NCBI RefSeq assembly: GCF_030408355.1
Contig: NZ_CP046606.1
Span: 1,054,001 to 1,118,000, forward strand
Source of the DNA: Corynebacterium afermentans subsp. afermentans
Lineage (GTDB): Bacteria > Actinomycetota > Actinomycetes > Mycobacteriales > Mycobacteriaceae
Direction: 5' to 3'
DNA length: 64,000 nucleotides
Under the pieces are notes generated by a model that was not told the origin of the DNA, did no database searches, and saw only the letters and a program-made list of their open reading frames with translations. This document shows positions 8,523 through 18,265 of this stretch, piece by piece. Position 1 is the stretch's first letter, and the number at the start of each line of letters is the position of its first letter. Position numbers and translations under genes: made by a program.

Positions 8523-9098
8523 ATGACCAATGCTCCCGTCGCGTCCCCGCGACTTATCCAGGCAATCAACACCGCAGCGTGGGCGCACCGCGACCACGTC
8601 CGCAAAGGAACCGACATCCCGTACGTCTCCCACGTGTTCGGTGTGATGCAGCTGGTTTCCCAGGTCACCGACGACGAGGACGTGCTCGTCGCAGCGCTCT
8701 TCCACGACATTTTGGAGGATGTGCCCGAGGAGTACAGTCCGCAACGCATGGCCGAGGAGTTTGGCGACCGGGTGGTGGAGCTAGTGCGCGGAGTGACCAA
8801 GGACAGCACGCTTTCCAGCTGGCAGGACCGCTCGGACGCGTACTTGGCGCATTTGCGTGAGGCGGACGACGGCAGCGTGCTCATCTCCGCCGCCGACAAA
8901 CTGCACAACCTGCTGTCCATCCACGCAGACCTCGATGAACTCGGCGACGAGCTGTGGGGCCGCTTCAACTCCGGCAAAGAGCGCCAGCTGTGGTGGTACC
9001 GCTCCGTGGCGGACCTGGTGCAGGAACGGCTGCCCGGCAACCCGCTGGGAGTGGAGCTAGCCCACCAGGTGGAGCGGCTGGAGAACCGCGGCGCATAA
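8523..9098 (+). CDS. small HD-domain phosphohydrolase (SpoT/MESH1-like)
   Basis: A stand-alone HD hydrolase of 191 residues. The metal-binding pattern H..HD..D can be placed at His37 (in YVSHVFG), His61-Asp62 (in ALFHDILED) and Asp125 (in SAADKLHNL), in the spacing of the (p)ppGpp hydrolase half of RelA/SpoT enzymes. No synthetase, TGS or ACT domain follows, so it resembles the small alarmone hydrolases (MESH1/SAH). By inference it could remove pyrophosphate from ppGpp or a related nucleotide. It has an AGAAAGG ribosome-binding site 8 bases before ATG. Confidence 0.75.
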   Translation: MTNAPVASPRLIQAINTAAWAHRDHVRKGTDIPYVSHVFGVMQLVSQVTDDEDVLVAALFHDILEDVPEEYSPQRMAEEFGDRVVELVRGVTKDSTLSSWQDRSDAYLAHLREADDGSVLISAADKLHNLLSIHADLDELGDELWGRFNSGKERQLWWYRSVADLVQERLPGNPLGVELAHQVERLENRGA

Positions 9099-9108
9099 GC
9101 TGGGGCGC

Positions 9109-10551
9109 ATGCAAAAATCGGTGATGAAGGTAGCGATTATCGGCGCCGGCCCGCGCGGTCTGTGGGCGTCAGAAGAGCTCATGGAGCGGGCACGGGAGCG
9201 TGGCGCTGCTATCGACGTGACGGTGTTCGACGCCAAGCCGCTGGAGGAGTCCTCCGCGCCCGGGGCGTTTCGGGATTCGGTGCCGGAGGAGTTCATCCTC
9301 AACGCACCGAAGTCCATTGTGGAGACGAAACTCGGGCCGCTTGACCCGAACGATGAGCTTCCGGGGGACTTTCCCAGCCGCAGGCACGTCGGGGAGCACC
9401 TCGATAAGTCGTGGCGTGCGCTCGAGCAGAACCTGCCGCCGCGCTGCAGCCTCACCCACCGGGTGGAAGATATCGAGATGGTCGAGCCCACCGACAGCGG
9501 GGTAGACGTGCTCGGCGAGCACTTCGACGAGGTTCTCATGGTCACCGGGCACGCGCATGATTGGCCCGGTTCGCTTGCGCACGCGGACCTGGGCGACTTC
9601 AAGGTGGTCGCCCCTGCCTACCCGGCATCGAACCTGGACGCGGTGGGCCCCGACGATGTCGCGCTGGTGCGCGGCGCTGCGCTGACCTTCATTGACGTGG
9701 TGAAGTACGCCGACGCGAAAGTCTTCTACCCCGTGACCCGGTCGGGCCGTTTCATGGAGGTCAAGGCGTACTTCGAGGGCGAGGCGAAGGAGGAGGCGCA
9801 GCCGCACATCGAGGAGGCCTCGCAGAAGATCCTCGAGTGCGAAGGCCTCGATGAGCTGGAAGGCATCCTCGCGGACTGCGCCACGGAGCTACTCCGCATC
9901 GCCGGCGGCGAAGGCGGGAAAGACGACATCCGGAACGTGCTGCGCGGTGAAGACTTCACCGGGGACCCAGTGGCGGAGCTTCGCGCATCCGTTGCCGCGG
10001 CCCGAGGGGAGCGCCCGTGGACGCCGGCTCTTGCGGTGGCGCTTGCGTTCCGCGACACCTACGACGCTGTGATCGACCGCGCCTCCTACGGCGGTCGCCA
10101 CACCCTGGGTGGGAAGGACTTCGACGCATTCGTTTCCACTCTGGAGCGCGTCGGCTTCGGCCCACCGGTGGAGTCTGCGCAGATCATGCTCGAGCTTATC
10201 GACGAAGGCCGGATCCGCATCGAGCTCGTCGCCCGCGGTGAGGAGGACCTCCGCGACTTGGCTGAGGAGGTCGGTGCGACCGTCGTCATCGACGCAGTCC
10301 AGGCGCCGCCCGGAATTGTCGAAGGCACCCTGGTGGGCAATCTGGTGGAGGCCGGAATCGGACTGCGCTACGCCGACACGAATGCGCTGCACGTGAAGCC
10401 GGACGCCACGCTCGTGGGGCAGGAACACCTCGCCGCTGCGGGCCGCATGAACGAAGGCTTGGTGCTCGGCCACGACACGCTGAAGCGCACCAAGCAGCAT
10501 GGCATTGAACGCTGGGCAGACCGCGTGAGCGCCGCTGCGGCAGAGCACTAG
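9109..10551 (+). CDS. FAD/NAD(P)-binding protein
   Basis: A 480-residue flavoprotein of the FAD-NAD(P)-binding (HI0933/ornithine-monooxygenase-like) type. The start has a Rossmann motif VAIIGAGPRGLWASEEL, and the family's early active-site region PEEFILNAPKS follows near residue 65. The actual start may be ATG 9109 or ATG 9124, which puts the dinucleotide fold right at the N-terminus. It follows the HD gene by only 10 bases, so they are probably co-transcribed. Reaction and substrate are unknown. Confidence 0.7.
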   Translation: MQKSVMKVAIIGAGPRGLWASEELMERARERGAAIDVTVFDAKPLEESSAPGAFRDSVPEEFILNAPKSIVETKLGPLDPNDELPGDFPSRRHVGEHLDKSWRALEQNLPPRCSLTHRVEDIEMVEPTDSGVDVLGEHFDEVLMVTGHAHDWPGSLAHADLGDFKVVAPAYPASNLDAVGPDDVALVRGAALTFIDVVKYADAKVFYPVTRSGRFMEVKAYFEGEAKEEAQPHIEEASQKILECEGLDELEGILADCATELLRIAGGEGGKDDIRNVLRGEDFTGDPVAELRASVAAARGERPWTPALAVALAFRDTYDAVIDRASYGGRHTLGGKDFDAFVSTLERVGFGPPVESAQIMLELIDEGRIRIELVARGEEDLRDLAEEVGATVVIDAVQAPPGIVEGTLVGNLVEAGIGLRYADTNALHVKPDATLVGQEHLAAAGRMNEGLVLGHDTLKRTKQHGIERWADRVSAAAAEH

Positions 10552-10573
10552 AAGCGGCTGCTGAAAAGCGCAG

Positions 10574-10612
10574 AACCCGCGACGGCGATCCGGGTGATCG
10601 CGGTGGCGGGTT
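10574..10612. terminator. bidirectional terminator between convergent genes
   Basis: A long stem with arms AACCCGC...GGCGATC and GATCGC...GCGGGTT lies between the flavoprotein stop and the convergent phosphatase stop. Confidence 0.75.
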
Positions 10613-10624
10613 GAGCGTTTCGCG

Positions 10625-12676
10625 CTAGATGTTGAACTGCTTGCGGATGTCCTGAATCCACTGCGGGTGGACGTAGGACAGCGCCGCGAAGATCGCACCC
10701 AGGACGGCGATCAGTATTGCCAGCACGGTGAGGATGATGCCGCCGGTGCTGCTGCCGGACACGCTGCCCGCGGTGTCCTTGCCGGTGCTATCCGCGTCCG
10801 AATCCTCAGCCGGTTCCTGCGGCTCGGCGTTCTTGGTGATGGTCTCGGTGACCGTGGTGGGTACAGTCTTGGTCTTCTCCACGACCTTGGTCTCCGGGGC
10901 GGTCTGCGTGGACGTCTCGGTCACGGTGGCAGTACCGACGGAGGTGACGGTGGTGACCTCCGGCTCAGTGTTCTTGGTGACGGTCTCCTTGACCGTGGTG
11001 GGCACAGCCTTGGTCGGCTCCGCGTTCTTGGTGATGGTGGTCGGCACCTCAACCGTGGAGGTCCCGGTGGCGGTTTCCTTCACGGTGGTCGGCACCGTCT
11101 TGGTCTTCTCCACCGTCTTGGTGGCCGGCGTAGTCTGCACGGACGTCTCCGTCACCGTTGCGGTGCCGACAGAGGTACTCGTGGTGGGGACCAGCTTCCC
11201 CGAGGTCTGCGTCGTGGTTACGACCTCCGGAGACGGCTTCCGCTCGGTGGTCGGCTTCCGCTCGGTGGTCGGCTTCCGCTCGGTGGTCGGCTTCTGCTCG
11301 GTGGTCGGCTTGGTGGTCTCTTCCGGCTTCTCCTCCGGCTTCTCCGCGTCCTTCTTCTGCAGCGTGACCTGGTCCACCACGTACGGGGTGTTGATGTTGT
11401 AGGTGGTCAGCTTCAGCTCAGTCGGGGAGACGCTGATGTTGGTGTAGTCCGGGTTGTAGTCCTGGCGCCAACGGGCGGTCGAATCGTGGGCCAGGTCGCG
11501 GGCACGCTCCTCGCGGATGTTCGGGTGGGTCTCACCGGACTCGTCCTGGAAGTCGTAGTACTTGCCGCCGGTGGCGGTGGTGGAGGTGAGGTAGAGCACC
11601 TCGCCGTCCTCCGGGATGAGCACATCGCCGGACTTTGCAGCGCCCTCCGGGATCACCGGATCAAAGCCGTTCATCAGGTGGGTGCGGGTGTAGATGTGAT
11701 CGTGGCCGCTCAAGACCAGGTCCACTCCGGCTTCGGACAGCTTCGGCGTGAGCTGCTCGCGCAGACGCACCACATCGCTGTCGGTGTAGTGGGTGCCCTG
11801 GGAGAACGGTGCCTGGTGGATGCCCACCATCACCCAGTCCGCGTCCGCACCGTGGTCCGCGATTGCGTCGTTGACAAACTTCGCGTGGGCCTCGATGTCT
11901 GCTGCGCTCGAGCGGTTGCCGTCGAGGCCGATGAACAGGATGTTGTTGTAGTTGAAGAAGTAGTTTGCGGATGCACCGTCTTCGTTGGGCAGGAAGTAGG
12001 TGTCCTGGAAGTGGCGGTCCGACGTGTACGTTTCGTGGTTGCCCTTCAGTACAGCCAGACGGTAGTTCTGCAGCGCTTCCGGGGCGGTGAACTCCTCGAG
12101 CTGCTTGACCGCTGCGCCCCAGCCCTCAACCTGGTCGCCGAGGTGCATGAGGAACGCGGAATCCGGGTGCTCGCCGGTGGCGACATTGACTGCTTTGTTC
12201 CAGGCGGCGGACTGCTCGTCGATCTTCGCGTCCACGCCGATCTGTGCGTCGGCCATGGCCAGGAAGCTCCAGGAGTCGGAATCCTCGCCCGTAGTGAAGG
12301 TGCGCTCCTCGCTCCAGCCGCGGTCGTCGTTGCCCACGCGGTAGACGTACTCCGTGTCCGGCTCAAGGCCGGTCATCTTCGCCTCGTGCGGGTAGAAGAC
12401 CGCCCCGTTGTACTTGCCGCGCGGGGACTCGACGCTGGTCTTATCGGCCGCGTTGTCCGCCGGCCAGTACTCCAGGTACTGCAGCTCGTTGGACTTGGAC
12501 TGCCAGGAAACGTTGGCCTCCGTGGCGTCGGAGCCGATACCGAGCACGATGCGGCTGAGCTTGGTGTTTACAGCGTCCGCAGCCACAGCGGTGGTCATCG
12601 GCGCGAACAGGGAGACAACGACGGCGGTGGCGATGGTGCCACGGCGCAGGGAACGGTGGGTACGCAGGAGAGTCAT
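10625..12676 (-). CDS. surface-anchored purple-acid-phosphatase-like metallophosphoesterase with Thr-rich stalk
   Basis: A 683-residue exported phosphoesterase. Order of parts: Sec signal peptide ending at about AVAADA (residue 34); a purple-acid-phosphatase N-terminal beta domain with YVYRVGND; a calcineurin-type catalytic domain with metal motifs AMADAQIG, HLGDQVEGW, LKGNHETY, GIHQAPF and LSGHDHIYTR; a 200-residue Thr/Pro/Lys stalk with tandem repeats; a C-terminal membrane helix (GGIILTVLAILIAVLGAIFAAL, given here as residues about 650-672) and a basic tail. The stalk and anchor imply display on the outer cell surface. Likely role: releasing phosphate from organic phosphates. It is divergent from the PhoD gene, and a related enzyme is encoded at 55368-57476. 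Confidence 0.88.
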   Translation of the reverse strand: MTLLRTHRSLRRGTIATAVVVSLFAPMTTAVAADAVNTKLSRIVLGIGSDATEANVSWQSKSNELQYLEYWPADNAADKTSVESPRGKYNGAVFYPHEAKMTGLEPDTEYVYRVGNDDRGWSEERTFTTGEDSDSWSFLAMADAQIGVDAKIDEQSAAWNKAVNVATGEHPDSAFLMHLGDQVEGWGAAVKQLEEFTAPEALQNYRLAVLKGNHETYTSDRHFQDTYFLPNEDGASANYFFNYNNILFIGLDGNRSSAADIEAHAKFVNDAIADHGADADWVMVGIHQAPFSQGTHYTDSDVVRLREQLTPKLSEAGVDLVLSGHDHIYTRTHLMNGFDPVIPEGAAKSGDVLIPEDGEVLYLTSTTATGGKYYDFQDESGETHPNIREERARDLAHDSTARWRQDYNPDYTNISVSPTELKLTTYNINTPYVVDQVTLQKKDAEKPEEKPEETTKPTTEQKPTTERKPTTERKPTTERKPSPEVVTTTQTSGKLVPTTSTSVGTATVTETSVQTTPATKTVEKTKTVPTTVKETATGTSTVEVPTTITKNAEPTKAVPTTVKETVTKNTEPEVTTVTSVGTATVTETSTQTAPETKVVEKTKTVPTTVTETITKNAEPQEPAEDSDADSTGKDTAGSVSGSSTGGIILTVLAILIAVLGAIFAALSYVHPQWIQDIRKQFNI
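11235..11306. repeat. four tandem 18-bp repeats in the phosphatase stalk
   Basis: Four consecutive 18-base units; the first three are identical and the fourth has one substitution. They encode the six-residue unit TTERKP (last copy TTEQKP) in the Thr-rich stalk. Such short exact repeats can expand or contract by slippage and so change stalk length in frame. Confidence 0.9.
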
Positions 12677-12812
12677 GGTTGCCCACTTAAATCACCCGCT
12701 TTTAACAGGCGGTTACAAGTAGTAAGACACCTTGGTGAATTGGAAATGAATATCCGGTGACATCGGTCTGCTGTTATTGCACCGTGCTTACGGCTAGTTG
12801 AAAGTATGCTCC

Positions 12813-14507
12813 ATGAGCTCAAAGTTCCATGTCAATCGTCGTGTGTTCCTGCAAACTGTCGCAGCGGCCGCTGCCGCAACCGCTATCGGCACCGGTGGCG
12901 CTTACGCCGCCCGGCGTGGCACAGTGTCCACCCCTGAAGAACCGACCCCGGCGGGCGAGTGGGACCTGCCGTTCCTCCACGGCGTCGCATCCGGCGACCC
13001 GCTGCCGGACCGCGTGGTGCTGTGGACCCGCGTGACCCCGTCGCGCGAGGCGCTGCCGGGCTCTGGCCTGGGTGAGGACGTGGAGCTGGAGTGGCAGGTC
13101 GATACCTCGGAGGACTTTGGTAACCCGCAGACGGGCACCGTGACCACCTCGGCGGACTCGGATCACACCGTCCACGTCGACCCGGACGGCCTGGAACCGG
13201 CGACGGAGTACTTCTACCGTTTCATCGTGAAGAGCGGGGAGTTCGAGGGCGCAACCTCCCCGGTCGGCCGAGCGCTTACGGCGCCGGAGGCTGACGCGAG
13301 TGTGGACAACCTCAACCTGGCCATCGCCTCGTGTGCGAACTGGGAATCCGGCTTCTTCGCGGCGTACGGCGACATGGCGCAGCGCGCCCGCGGCGGCGAG
13401 ATCGACCACGTGGTCTTCCTCGGCGACTATATCTACGAGTACCCGACCGGCGAGTACGCAGGTAAAAGCGGTGTCGCGCGCATGCACCACCCGGAGTGGG
13501 AGATCACCACGCTGGAGGACTACCGCCAGCGCCACGGTCGCTACCGCACGGATCTCAACCTGCAGGCCGCGCATGCGGCGTGCCCGTGGATTGTCATCTG
13601 GGACGACCACGAAACAGCGAACAACAGCTGGTTCGAGGGCGCTGAGAACCACACCGACGGCCGTGTGGAGGGCGAATGGCCGGAACGCTTGAGCGCCGCG
13701 AAGCAGGCATACTTTGAGTGGTTGCCGGTGCGCGCGCAGTCCGCGGGCGAGGAGCAGCTGCTGTACCGCAGCTTCACGTTCGGTGACTTGGCGCAGCTGA
13801 CCATGATGGATCTGCGCACCTACCGCGACGAGGAAACCACCGGTGCGAACTTCGCTAACGACGACCGCACGATGCTGGGGAAGAAGCAGTTTGATTGGGT
13901 GGCGCAGCAGTTGCAGGAGTCCACTGCCCGCTGGGATGTGCTGGGCAACTCGGTAATGGTTTCGCCGATGCGCTTTGCCACCATCCCGGACAACGAGAAG
14001 GCCAACATCGCTGCTGGTTACATGAAGGAGCGCGCGACGGGCATCGCGGTGAACTCGGATCAGTGGGACGGCTACGCCGCGGAGCGCGACCGCCTGCTCA
14101 CCATGTTGGACGAGCAGGAGTCGAACGCGCTGTTCCTCACCGGCGATATTCACTCGGAGTGGGCGAACTCGATCGCCTCGCCGTCTGGCTTCGGCGAGAT
14201 CGGCTGCGAGATGGTCACCACCTCTATCTCTGCCCCCAACGTGGACGAGATCCTCACCAGCGCGTTCGGCACGTACCACAAGGAGGACAACTCCACGTCG
14301 TTGCTGGTGGAGCAGACGATCCGGGATGCCAACCCGTGGGTCAGCCACATCGATTTCGACGCGCACGGCTACGGCGTGGCGAGCATCCACCGCGACTTTG
14401 TCGACATGCTCTACTACCGCGTCTCGGACGTGGAGGACCCGGACGCTTCCGTCAGCTTGGGCGTGAAGCGTCAGTGGCGCATCGGCGAGGGGTTCGTCGA
14501 AGCATAA
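12813..14507 (+). CDS. phoD: Tat-exported PhoD-type alkaline phosphatase/phosphodiesterase
   Basis: Secreted PhoD family enzyme that hydrolyses phosphomonoesters and diesters in the cell envelope with Fe/Ca cofactors. The 564-residue protein begins with a twin-arginine signal (NRRVFLQT followed by an Ala-rich stretch to about residue 35). The mature part has the PhoD_N domain with LPFLHGVASGDP and WTRVTP, then the catalytic domain with FLGDYIYEY, WDDHETANN, LTGDIHSEW and a late metal-binding region. ATG 12813 is preferred over the TTG at 12798 because it places the RR motif near the N-terminus. It is divergent from the purple-acid-like phosphatase at 10625-12676; the shared 136-base spacer probably holds phosphate-starvation promoters. 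Confidence 0.92.
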   Translation: MSSKFHVNRRVFLQTVAAAAAATAIGTGGAYAARRGTVSTPEEPTPAGEWDLPFLHGVASGDPLPDRVVLWTRVTPSREALPGSGLGEDVELEWQVDTSEDFGNPQTGTVTTSADSDHTVHVDPDGLEPATEYFYRFIVKSGEFEGATSPVGRALTAPEADASVDNLNLAIASCANWESGFFAAYGDMAQRARGGEIDHVVFLGDYIYEYPTGEYAGKSGVARMHHPEWEITTLEDYRQRHGRYRTDLNLQAAHAACPWIVIWDDHETANNSWFEGAENHTDGRVEGEWPERLSAAKQAYFEWLPVRAQSAGEEQLLYRSFTFGDLAQLTMMDLRTYRDEETTGANFANDDRTMLGKKQFDWVAQQLQESTARWDVLGNSVMVSPMRFATIPDNEKANIAAGYMKERATGIAVNSDQWDGYAAERDRLLTMLDEQESNALFLTGDIHSEWANSIASPSGFGEIGCEMVTTSISAPNVDEILTSAFGTYHKEDNSTSLLVEQTIRDANPWVSHIDFDAHGYGVASIHRDFVDMLYYRVSDVEDPDASVSLGVKRQWRIGEGFVEA

Positions 14508-14522
14508 GCTGCTTGTCGACGT

Positions 14523-15209
14523 CTACAGTTCCCCCTCAAGCTGCTTCCTCGCCGCAAGCAGCTCCTTGCCCCACTTGTCCGCCGGCGAGGGCTTGAGCCG
14601 CTCGGCCGGCCCGGAGATAGACAGTACGGCCACCAGCGCGCCGTCCGGTTGGAACACCGGCGTGGACACCGACGCGAGGCCGATTTCGCGCTCTGCGACG
14701 GATTCGGCGAAGCCGTCGTCACGCACCTGCTTGAGTTCCGCGTCTTTAAAAGGCGCGTCGACGGGGGCGTAGGCGGCGAACACGCGGGCGGCGGAGCCCG
14801 CGGTCAGGGTCAGGTGAGAGCCGACAGGGACTACGTTGTGCAGGCCGCTTTCGGGTTCCTCGGCGGCGATGCAGGTGCGTGTGGTGCCGGTGAGCTGGTA
14901 GAGCTGGGCCGATTCGCCGGTGGCCTCGACGAGGCTGCGAAGCACCGGGGCCGCGGCTGCGAGCAGTCTCGGCGACGGCCCGCCGGTGTAGCTGGGCAGC
15001 GCGGGCCCAAGCGACCATTCGCCGCGTTCGTTGCGGGCGAGCACATGGTGCACTTCGAGTGCCGTGGCGATGCGGTGTGCGGTGGCCCGGGGCAGCTCGG
15101 CGGCGTCGCTGAGCTCTGCGAGCGATTTGTCGCCGTTGGCTACCGCGGCCACGATTGTCACTGCGCGGTCGAGCACTTTAATGCCGGATCCTTCGTTATA
15201 CTGTCTCAC
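14523..15209 (-). CDS. ltbR: IclR-family regulator, likely LtbR of leucine biosynthesis
   Basis: A 228-residue IclR-type repressor: N-terminal winged helix with [23 protein letters not shown] (the second half is the recognition helix, near residues 33-55) and a C-terminal ligand-binding domain. Start is the GTG at 15209. It is divergent from leuCD with about 60 bases between starts. In Corynebacterium glutamicum the IclR regulator in this position (LtbR) represses leuB and leuCD and affects tryptophan genes, so the same role is inferred here; the operator was not identified with certainty. Confidence 0.85.
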   Translation of the reverse strand: MRQYNEGSGIKVLDRAVTIVAAVANGDKSLAELSDAAELPRATAHRIATALEVHHVLARNERGEWSLGPALPSYTGGPSPRLLAAAAPVLRSLVEATGESAQLYQLTGTTRTCIAAEEPESGLHNVVPVGSHLTLTAGSAARVFAAYAPVDAPFKDAELKQVRDDGFAESVAEREIGLASVSTPVFQPDGALVAVLSISGPAERLKPSPADKWGKELLAARKQLEGEL

Positions 15210-15270
15210 AGTTCGAATCCTATCATCTCATTATGTGGGAAGGTGGGGAGGAAACGCGAAGGAGTTTGCT

Positions 15271-16692
15271 ATGGCGGAGACACCGTTGACGTTGGCGGAG
15301 AAGGTGTGGCGCGACCACGTGGTCAAGCAGGGCGAGAACGGCGAGCCCGACCTCATCTTCATCGATTTCCAGCTCCTGCACGAAGTCACCTCACCGCAGG
15401 CGTTTGAGGGGCTGCGCTTGGCAGGCCGCAAGATGCGGCATCCGGAGCTGCACCTGGCCACCGAAGACCACAACGTGCCCACCGAAGGGATCGTCTCCGG
15501 CGAGCTGCTCGAAATTTTGGAGCCGACCTCTCGCACCCAGGTGGCCACGCTGCGCAAGAACTGCGAGGAATTCGGTGTCACCCTGCACCCGATGGGTGAC
15601 GTCAAGCAAGGCATCGTGCACACCGTCGGCCCGCAGCTGGGCATCACCCAGCCGGGCATGACCATCGTGTGCGGCGACTCGCACACCTCCACCCACGGCG
15701 CGTTCGGCTCCATTGCCATGGGCATCGGCACCTCCGAGGTGGAGCACGTCATGGCCACCCAGACCCTGCCGCTGAAGCCGTTTAAGACCATGGCCGTCGA
15801 GGTCACCGGTGAACTGCAGGAAGGCGTCACCGCGAAAGACTTGATCCTGGCGATCATCGCCAAGATCGGCACAGGCGGCGGCCAAGGCCACATTATCGAG
15901 TACCGCGGCGAGGCCATCGAGAAGATGTCCATGGAAGCACGCATGACCATCTGCAACATGTCCATCGAGGCGGGTGCGCGAGCCGGCATGGTCGCGCCCG
16001 ACCAGAAGACCTTCGATTACGTCGAAGGCCGCGAGTACGCACCAAAGGGCGCCGACTGGGGCGCCGCGGTGGAGTACTGGAAGACGCTGCCCACCGACGA
16101 GGGCGCCAAGTTCGACACCGTGGTGGAGATCGACGGCGCAGCGCTCACCCCGTTTGTCACCTGGGGCACCAACCCCGGCCAGGGCCTGCCGCTGGGGGAG
16201 CGAGTGCCGGATCCGGAGGACTTCACCGACGAGACCTCGAAGCAGGCCGCCGCCAAGGCGCTCAACTACATGGACCTGACCCCGGGCACGCCGCTGCGCG
16301 ACATCGCCATTGACACCGTGTTCTTAGGCTCGTGCACCAACGCCCGCATCGAGGACCTGCGCGCCGCCGCCGAGGTGGTCAAGGGCCGCTCCATCGCGGA
16401 AAACACCCGCATGCTGGTGGTGCCCAGCTCCACGCTGGTCAAACAGCAAGCGGAGCAGGAAGGCATGGACAAGGTCTTCACGGACTTCGGCGCCGAGTGG
16501 CGCACTGCCGGGTGCTCGATGTGCCTGGGCATGAACCCGGATCAGCTGAAACCGGGGGAGCGGAGTGCGTCGACAAGCAACCGCAACTTCGAAGGACGCC
16601 AAGGACCCGGCGGGCGCACCCACCTTGTCTCCCCGCTGGTCGCCGCGGCGACCGCTGTCACCGGCCACCTCGCTAGTCCCGCCGACCTGTAA
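15271..16692 (+). CDS. leuC: 3-isopropylmalate dehydratase large subunit
   Basis: Iron-sulfur subunit of isopropylmalate isomerase, converting 2- to 3-isopropylmalate in leucine synthesis. The 473-residue product (ATG 15271, preceded by GAAGGAG) has the aconitase-type cluster ligands in FLGSCTN near residue 353 and in [12 protein letters not shown] near residue 415, plus the substrate loops [11 protein letters not shown] and [10 protein letters not shown]. The frame is open farther upstream but that stretch overlaps the divergent regulator and lacks family sequence. leuD follows after 12 bases with its own AAGGAG. Confidence 0.97.
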   Translation: MAETPLTLAEKVWRDHVVKQGENGEPDLIFIDFQLLHEVTSPQAFEGLRLAGRKMRHPELHLATEDHNVPTEGIVSGELLEILEPTSRTQVATLRKNCEEFGVTLHPMGDVKQGIVHTVGPQLGITQPGMTIVCGDSHTSTHGAFGSIAMGIGTSEVEHVMATQTLPLKPFKTMAVEVTGELQEGVTAKDLILAIIAKIGTGGGQGHIIEYRGEAIEKMSMEARMTICNMSIEAGARAGMVAPDQKTFDYVEGREYAPKGADWGAAVEYWKTLPTDEGAKFDTVVEIDGAALTPFVTWGTNPGQGLPLGERVPDPEDFTDETSKQAAAKALNYMDLTPGTPLRDIAIDTVFLGSCTNARIEDLRAAAEVVKGRSIAENTRMLVVPSSTLVKQQAEQEGMDKVFTDFGAEWRTAGCSMCLGMNPDQLKPGERSASTSNRNFEGRQGPGGRTHLVSPLVAAATAVTGHLASPADL

Positions 16693-16704
16693 AGGAGCAC
16701 TCAG

Positions 16705-17295
16705 ATGGAGAAGTTCACCACCCACACCGGTGTCGCCGTGCCGCTGACGCGCTCGAACGTGGACACCGACCAGATTATTCCGGCGCGCTACCTCAAGCGC
16801 GTGACCCGCACCGGCTTCGAGGACGGCCTGTTCTCCAACTGGCGCGAAAACGAACCCGGATTTGTGCTTAACCAGGACGCGTACAAAAACGGATCCGTGC
16901 TCTTCGCCGGGCCCGACTTCGGCACCGGCTCTTCGCGCGAGCACGCCGTGTGGGCGCTGATGGACTACGGCTTCCGCGCCGTGTTTAGCCCCCGCTTCGC
17001 CGACATCTTCCGCGGCAACTCCGGCAAGGCAGGACTGCTCGCCGCGAACCTGCCCGAAAACGACATCGAACTGATCTGGAAGCACTTAGAGCAGCACCCG
17101 GGAGAGGCCGCCACCGTGTCGCTGGAAGACCGCACGGTCACCGTCGGCGACAACACCTTCGTCTTCGAGGTGGACGACTACACCCGCTGGCGCCTGATGG
17201 AAGGCCTCGACGATATTGGCCTGACGCTTCGCGGCGAAGACGATATCGAGGCCTTCGAAGCACAACGGCCGGCGTTCAAGCCGGCCGTGCGATAA
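16705..17295 (+). CDS. leuD: 3-isopropylmalate dehydratase small subunit
   Basis: Swivelling-domain partner of LeuC; the two form the isopropylmalate isomerase. The 196-residue protein has the hallmark [12 protein letters not shown] near residue 20 and the [14 protein letters not shown] loop near residue 75. Length is normal. It is translated from ATG 16705 just after an AAGGAG and forms an operon with leuC. The convergent YbjN gene ends 12 bases after the leuD stop. Confidence 0.97.
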   Translation: MEKFTTHTGVAVPLTRSNVDTDQIIPARYLKRVTRTGFEDGLFSNWRENEPGFVLNQDAYKNGSVLFAGPDFGTGSSREHAVWALMDYGFRAVFSPRFADIFRGNSGKAGLLAANLPENDIELIWKHLEQHPGEAATVSLEDRTVTVGDNTFVFEVDDYTRWRLMEGLDDIGLTLRGEDDIEAFEAQRPAFKPAVR

Positions 17296-17307
17296 AAGGG
17301 AGAAGCG

Positions 17308-17769
17308 CTAGTCCTGCGGCGCTTCCTCGTCGAGGCGCTGGGTGACCTCCGGCGCGAACTCCGCGAGGAAGTCACGCGAAGCGGTCACCACGCCCTGGAT
17401 GCCGGTGAGGATGTGGGACTCGAACTGGGCGTCGGTGTACTCCCAGTGGCCGGGCAGGCTGTAGGCCACGCCCAAGGCGGTGACGCCGCGCTCCTCGTCC
17501 TTCAAAGCGGTGACGGTGGGGTATGCCTTGGTGTAGTTGTACTGCTCGGCCCAGTTGCGAATGTCCTCGTAGCGGTCCGCGCCGATGGAATCCACCGCGA
17601 CCGAGGAAATCACGTTGATGTTCGGGGCGATGTGCGCGATTTCCAAGCCGATGCGGGAAAAGCCGGTGCGGATGGCAAACTCGCTTGCCTCGTCAAACTG
17701 CCAGCCCTGCTTGGCAAAGACGTCCTTGACGCGCTGGATGGACAGGGGCTTTAAGGTGTCGTTGCTCAT
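17308..17769 (-). CDS. YbjN-domain protein (downstream copy)
   Basis: A 153-residue soluble protein of the YbjN fold, related to type III secretion chaperones in structure; biochemical role unknown. It starts with a RVKDVFAKQGW helix and a strand FSRIGLEIAHI, followed by a middle hydrophilic part and a C-terminal helix. It lies 5 bases after its upstream neighbour, which is another YbjN protein of the same length, so the pair probably arose by duplication and is co-transcribed. Confidence 0.7.
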   Translation of the reverse strand: MSNDTLKPLSIQRVKDVFAKQGWQFDEASEFAIRTGFSRIGLEIAHIAPNINVISSVAVDSIGADRYEDIRNWAEQYNYTKAYPTVTALKDEERGVTALGVAYSLPGHWEYTDAQFESHILTGIQGVVTASRDFLAEFAPEVTQRLDEEAPQD

Positions 17770-17774
17770 GGGTG

Positions 17775-18239
17775 TTACGCCTCCTTAGCGCCGTCGTTGA
17801 AGGATTCTTCGAGGCCCGGGAAGGTCTCGCGCAGCTGGCCGGCCACGTGGTGGATGGCGGAGAAGAAGTACTCGCACATCTCGCGCAGCTGCGTGTCAGC
17901 GAAGCCGTCGCCGGAGAAGAACGGCGCCTCCATGATCGCGATGGCGGTGCCATCTTGGCGCAGCACCGGGTGCACGCGCACCAGCGGCAGGGTGCGGTTC
18001 ATCAGGTTCGCGAACTCGCGAAGCTTCTCGACGTCCTCCGGTTGATCCACAACCGCCATCCACCTGGACGTGGCCTTGAAACCCTCGCGTTCGACCTCGA
18101 AGAAGACCACCAGGCCGGGAAAGGCGGTGCGGCACTCGCCGCCGTCTTCGCGGAAGTACTTCAGATCCATCGCTTCCAAGGTGGACGCGATGCGTTCCTG
18201 CGTCACCGGCGGGAAGGCGGTGGGGGTGGGGGAAGTCAT
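17775..18239 (-). CDS. YbjN-domain protein (upstream copy)
   Basis: A 154-residue YbjN-type protein. It has the same helix-strand opening as its neighbour (RIASTLEAMDLKYFRED) and the strand TAFPGLVVFFEV; the LRLVRVHPVL-like core and the final helix QLRETFPGLEESF follow. It is the first gene of a two-gene YbjN unit on the minus strand and lies 26 bases after the Nudix gene stop, so the three may be read together. Function unknown; the pair may act as a heterodimer, which is inference. Confidence 0.7.
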   Translation of the reverse strand: MTSPTPTAFPPVTQERIASTLEAMDLKYFREDGGECRTAFPGLVVFFEVEREGFKATSRWMAVVDQPEDVEKLREFANLMNRTLPLVRVHPVLRQDGTAIAIMEAPFFSGDGFADTQLREMCEYFFSAIHHVAGQLRETFPGLEESFNDGAKEA

Positions 18240-18265
18240 AAGAAAAATCCGTTCCTTTCTTTTCG

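Noticed and set aside
11235..11306. CRISPR-like array
   Set aside because: Units are contiguous 18-mers without spacers and encode an in-frame peptide repeat.
10667..12760. 697-codon open frame on the plus strand opposite the Thr-stalk phosphatase
   Set aside because: Composition (Gly/Arg/Leu/Val runs) reflects the complement of phosphatase codons; the minus-strand protein has a signal peptide, all catalytic motifs and an anchor.
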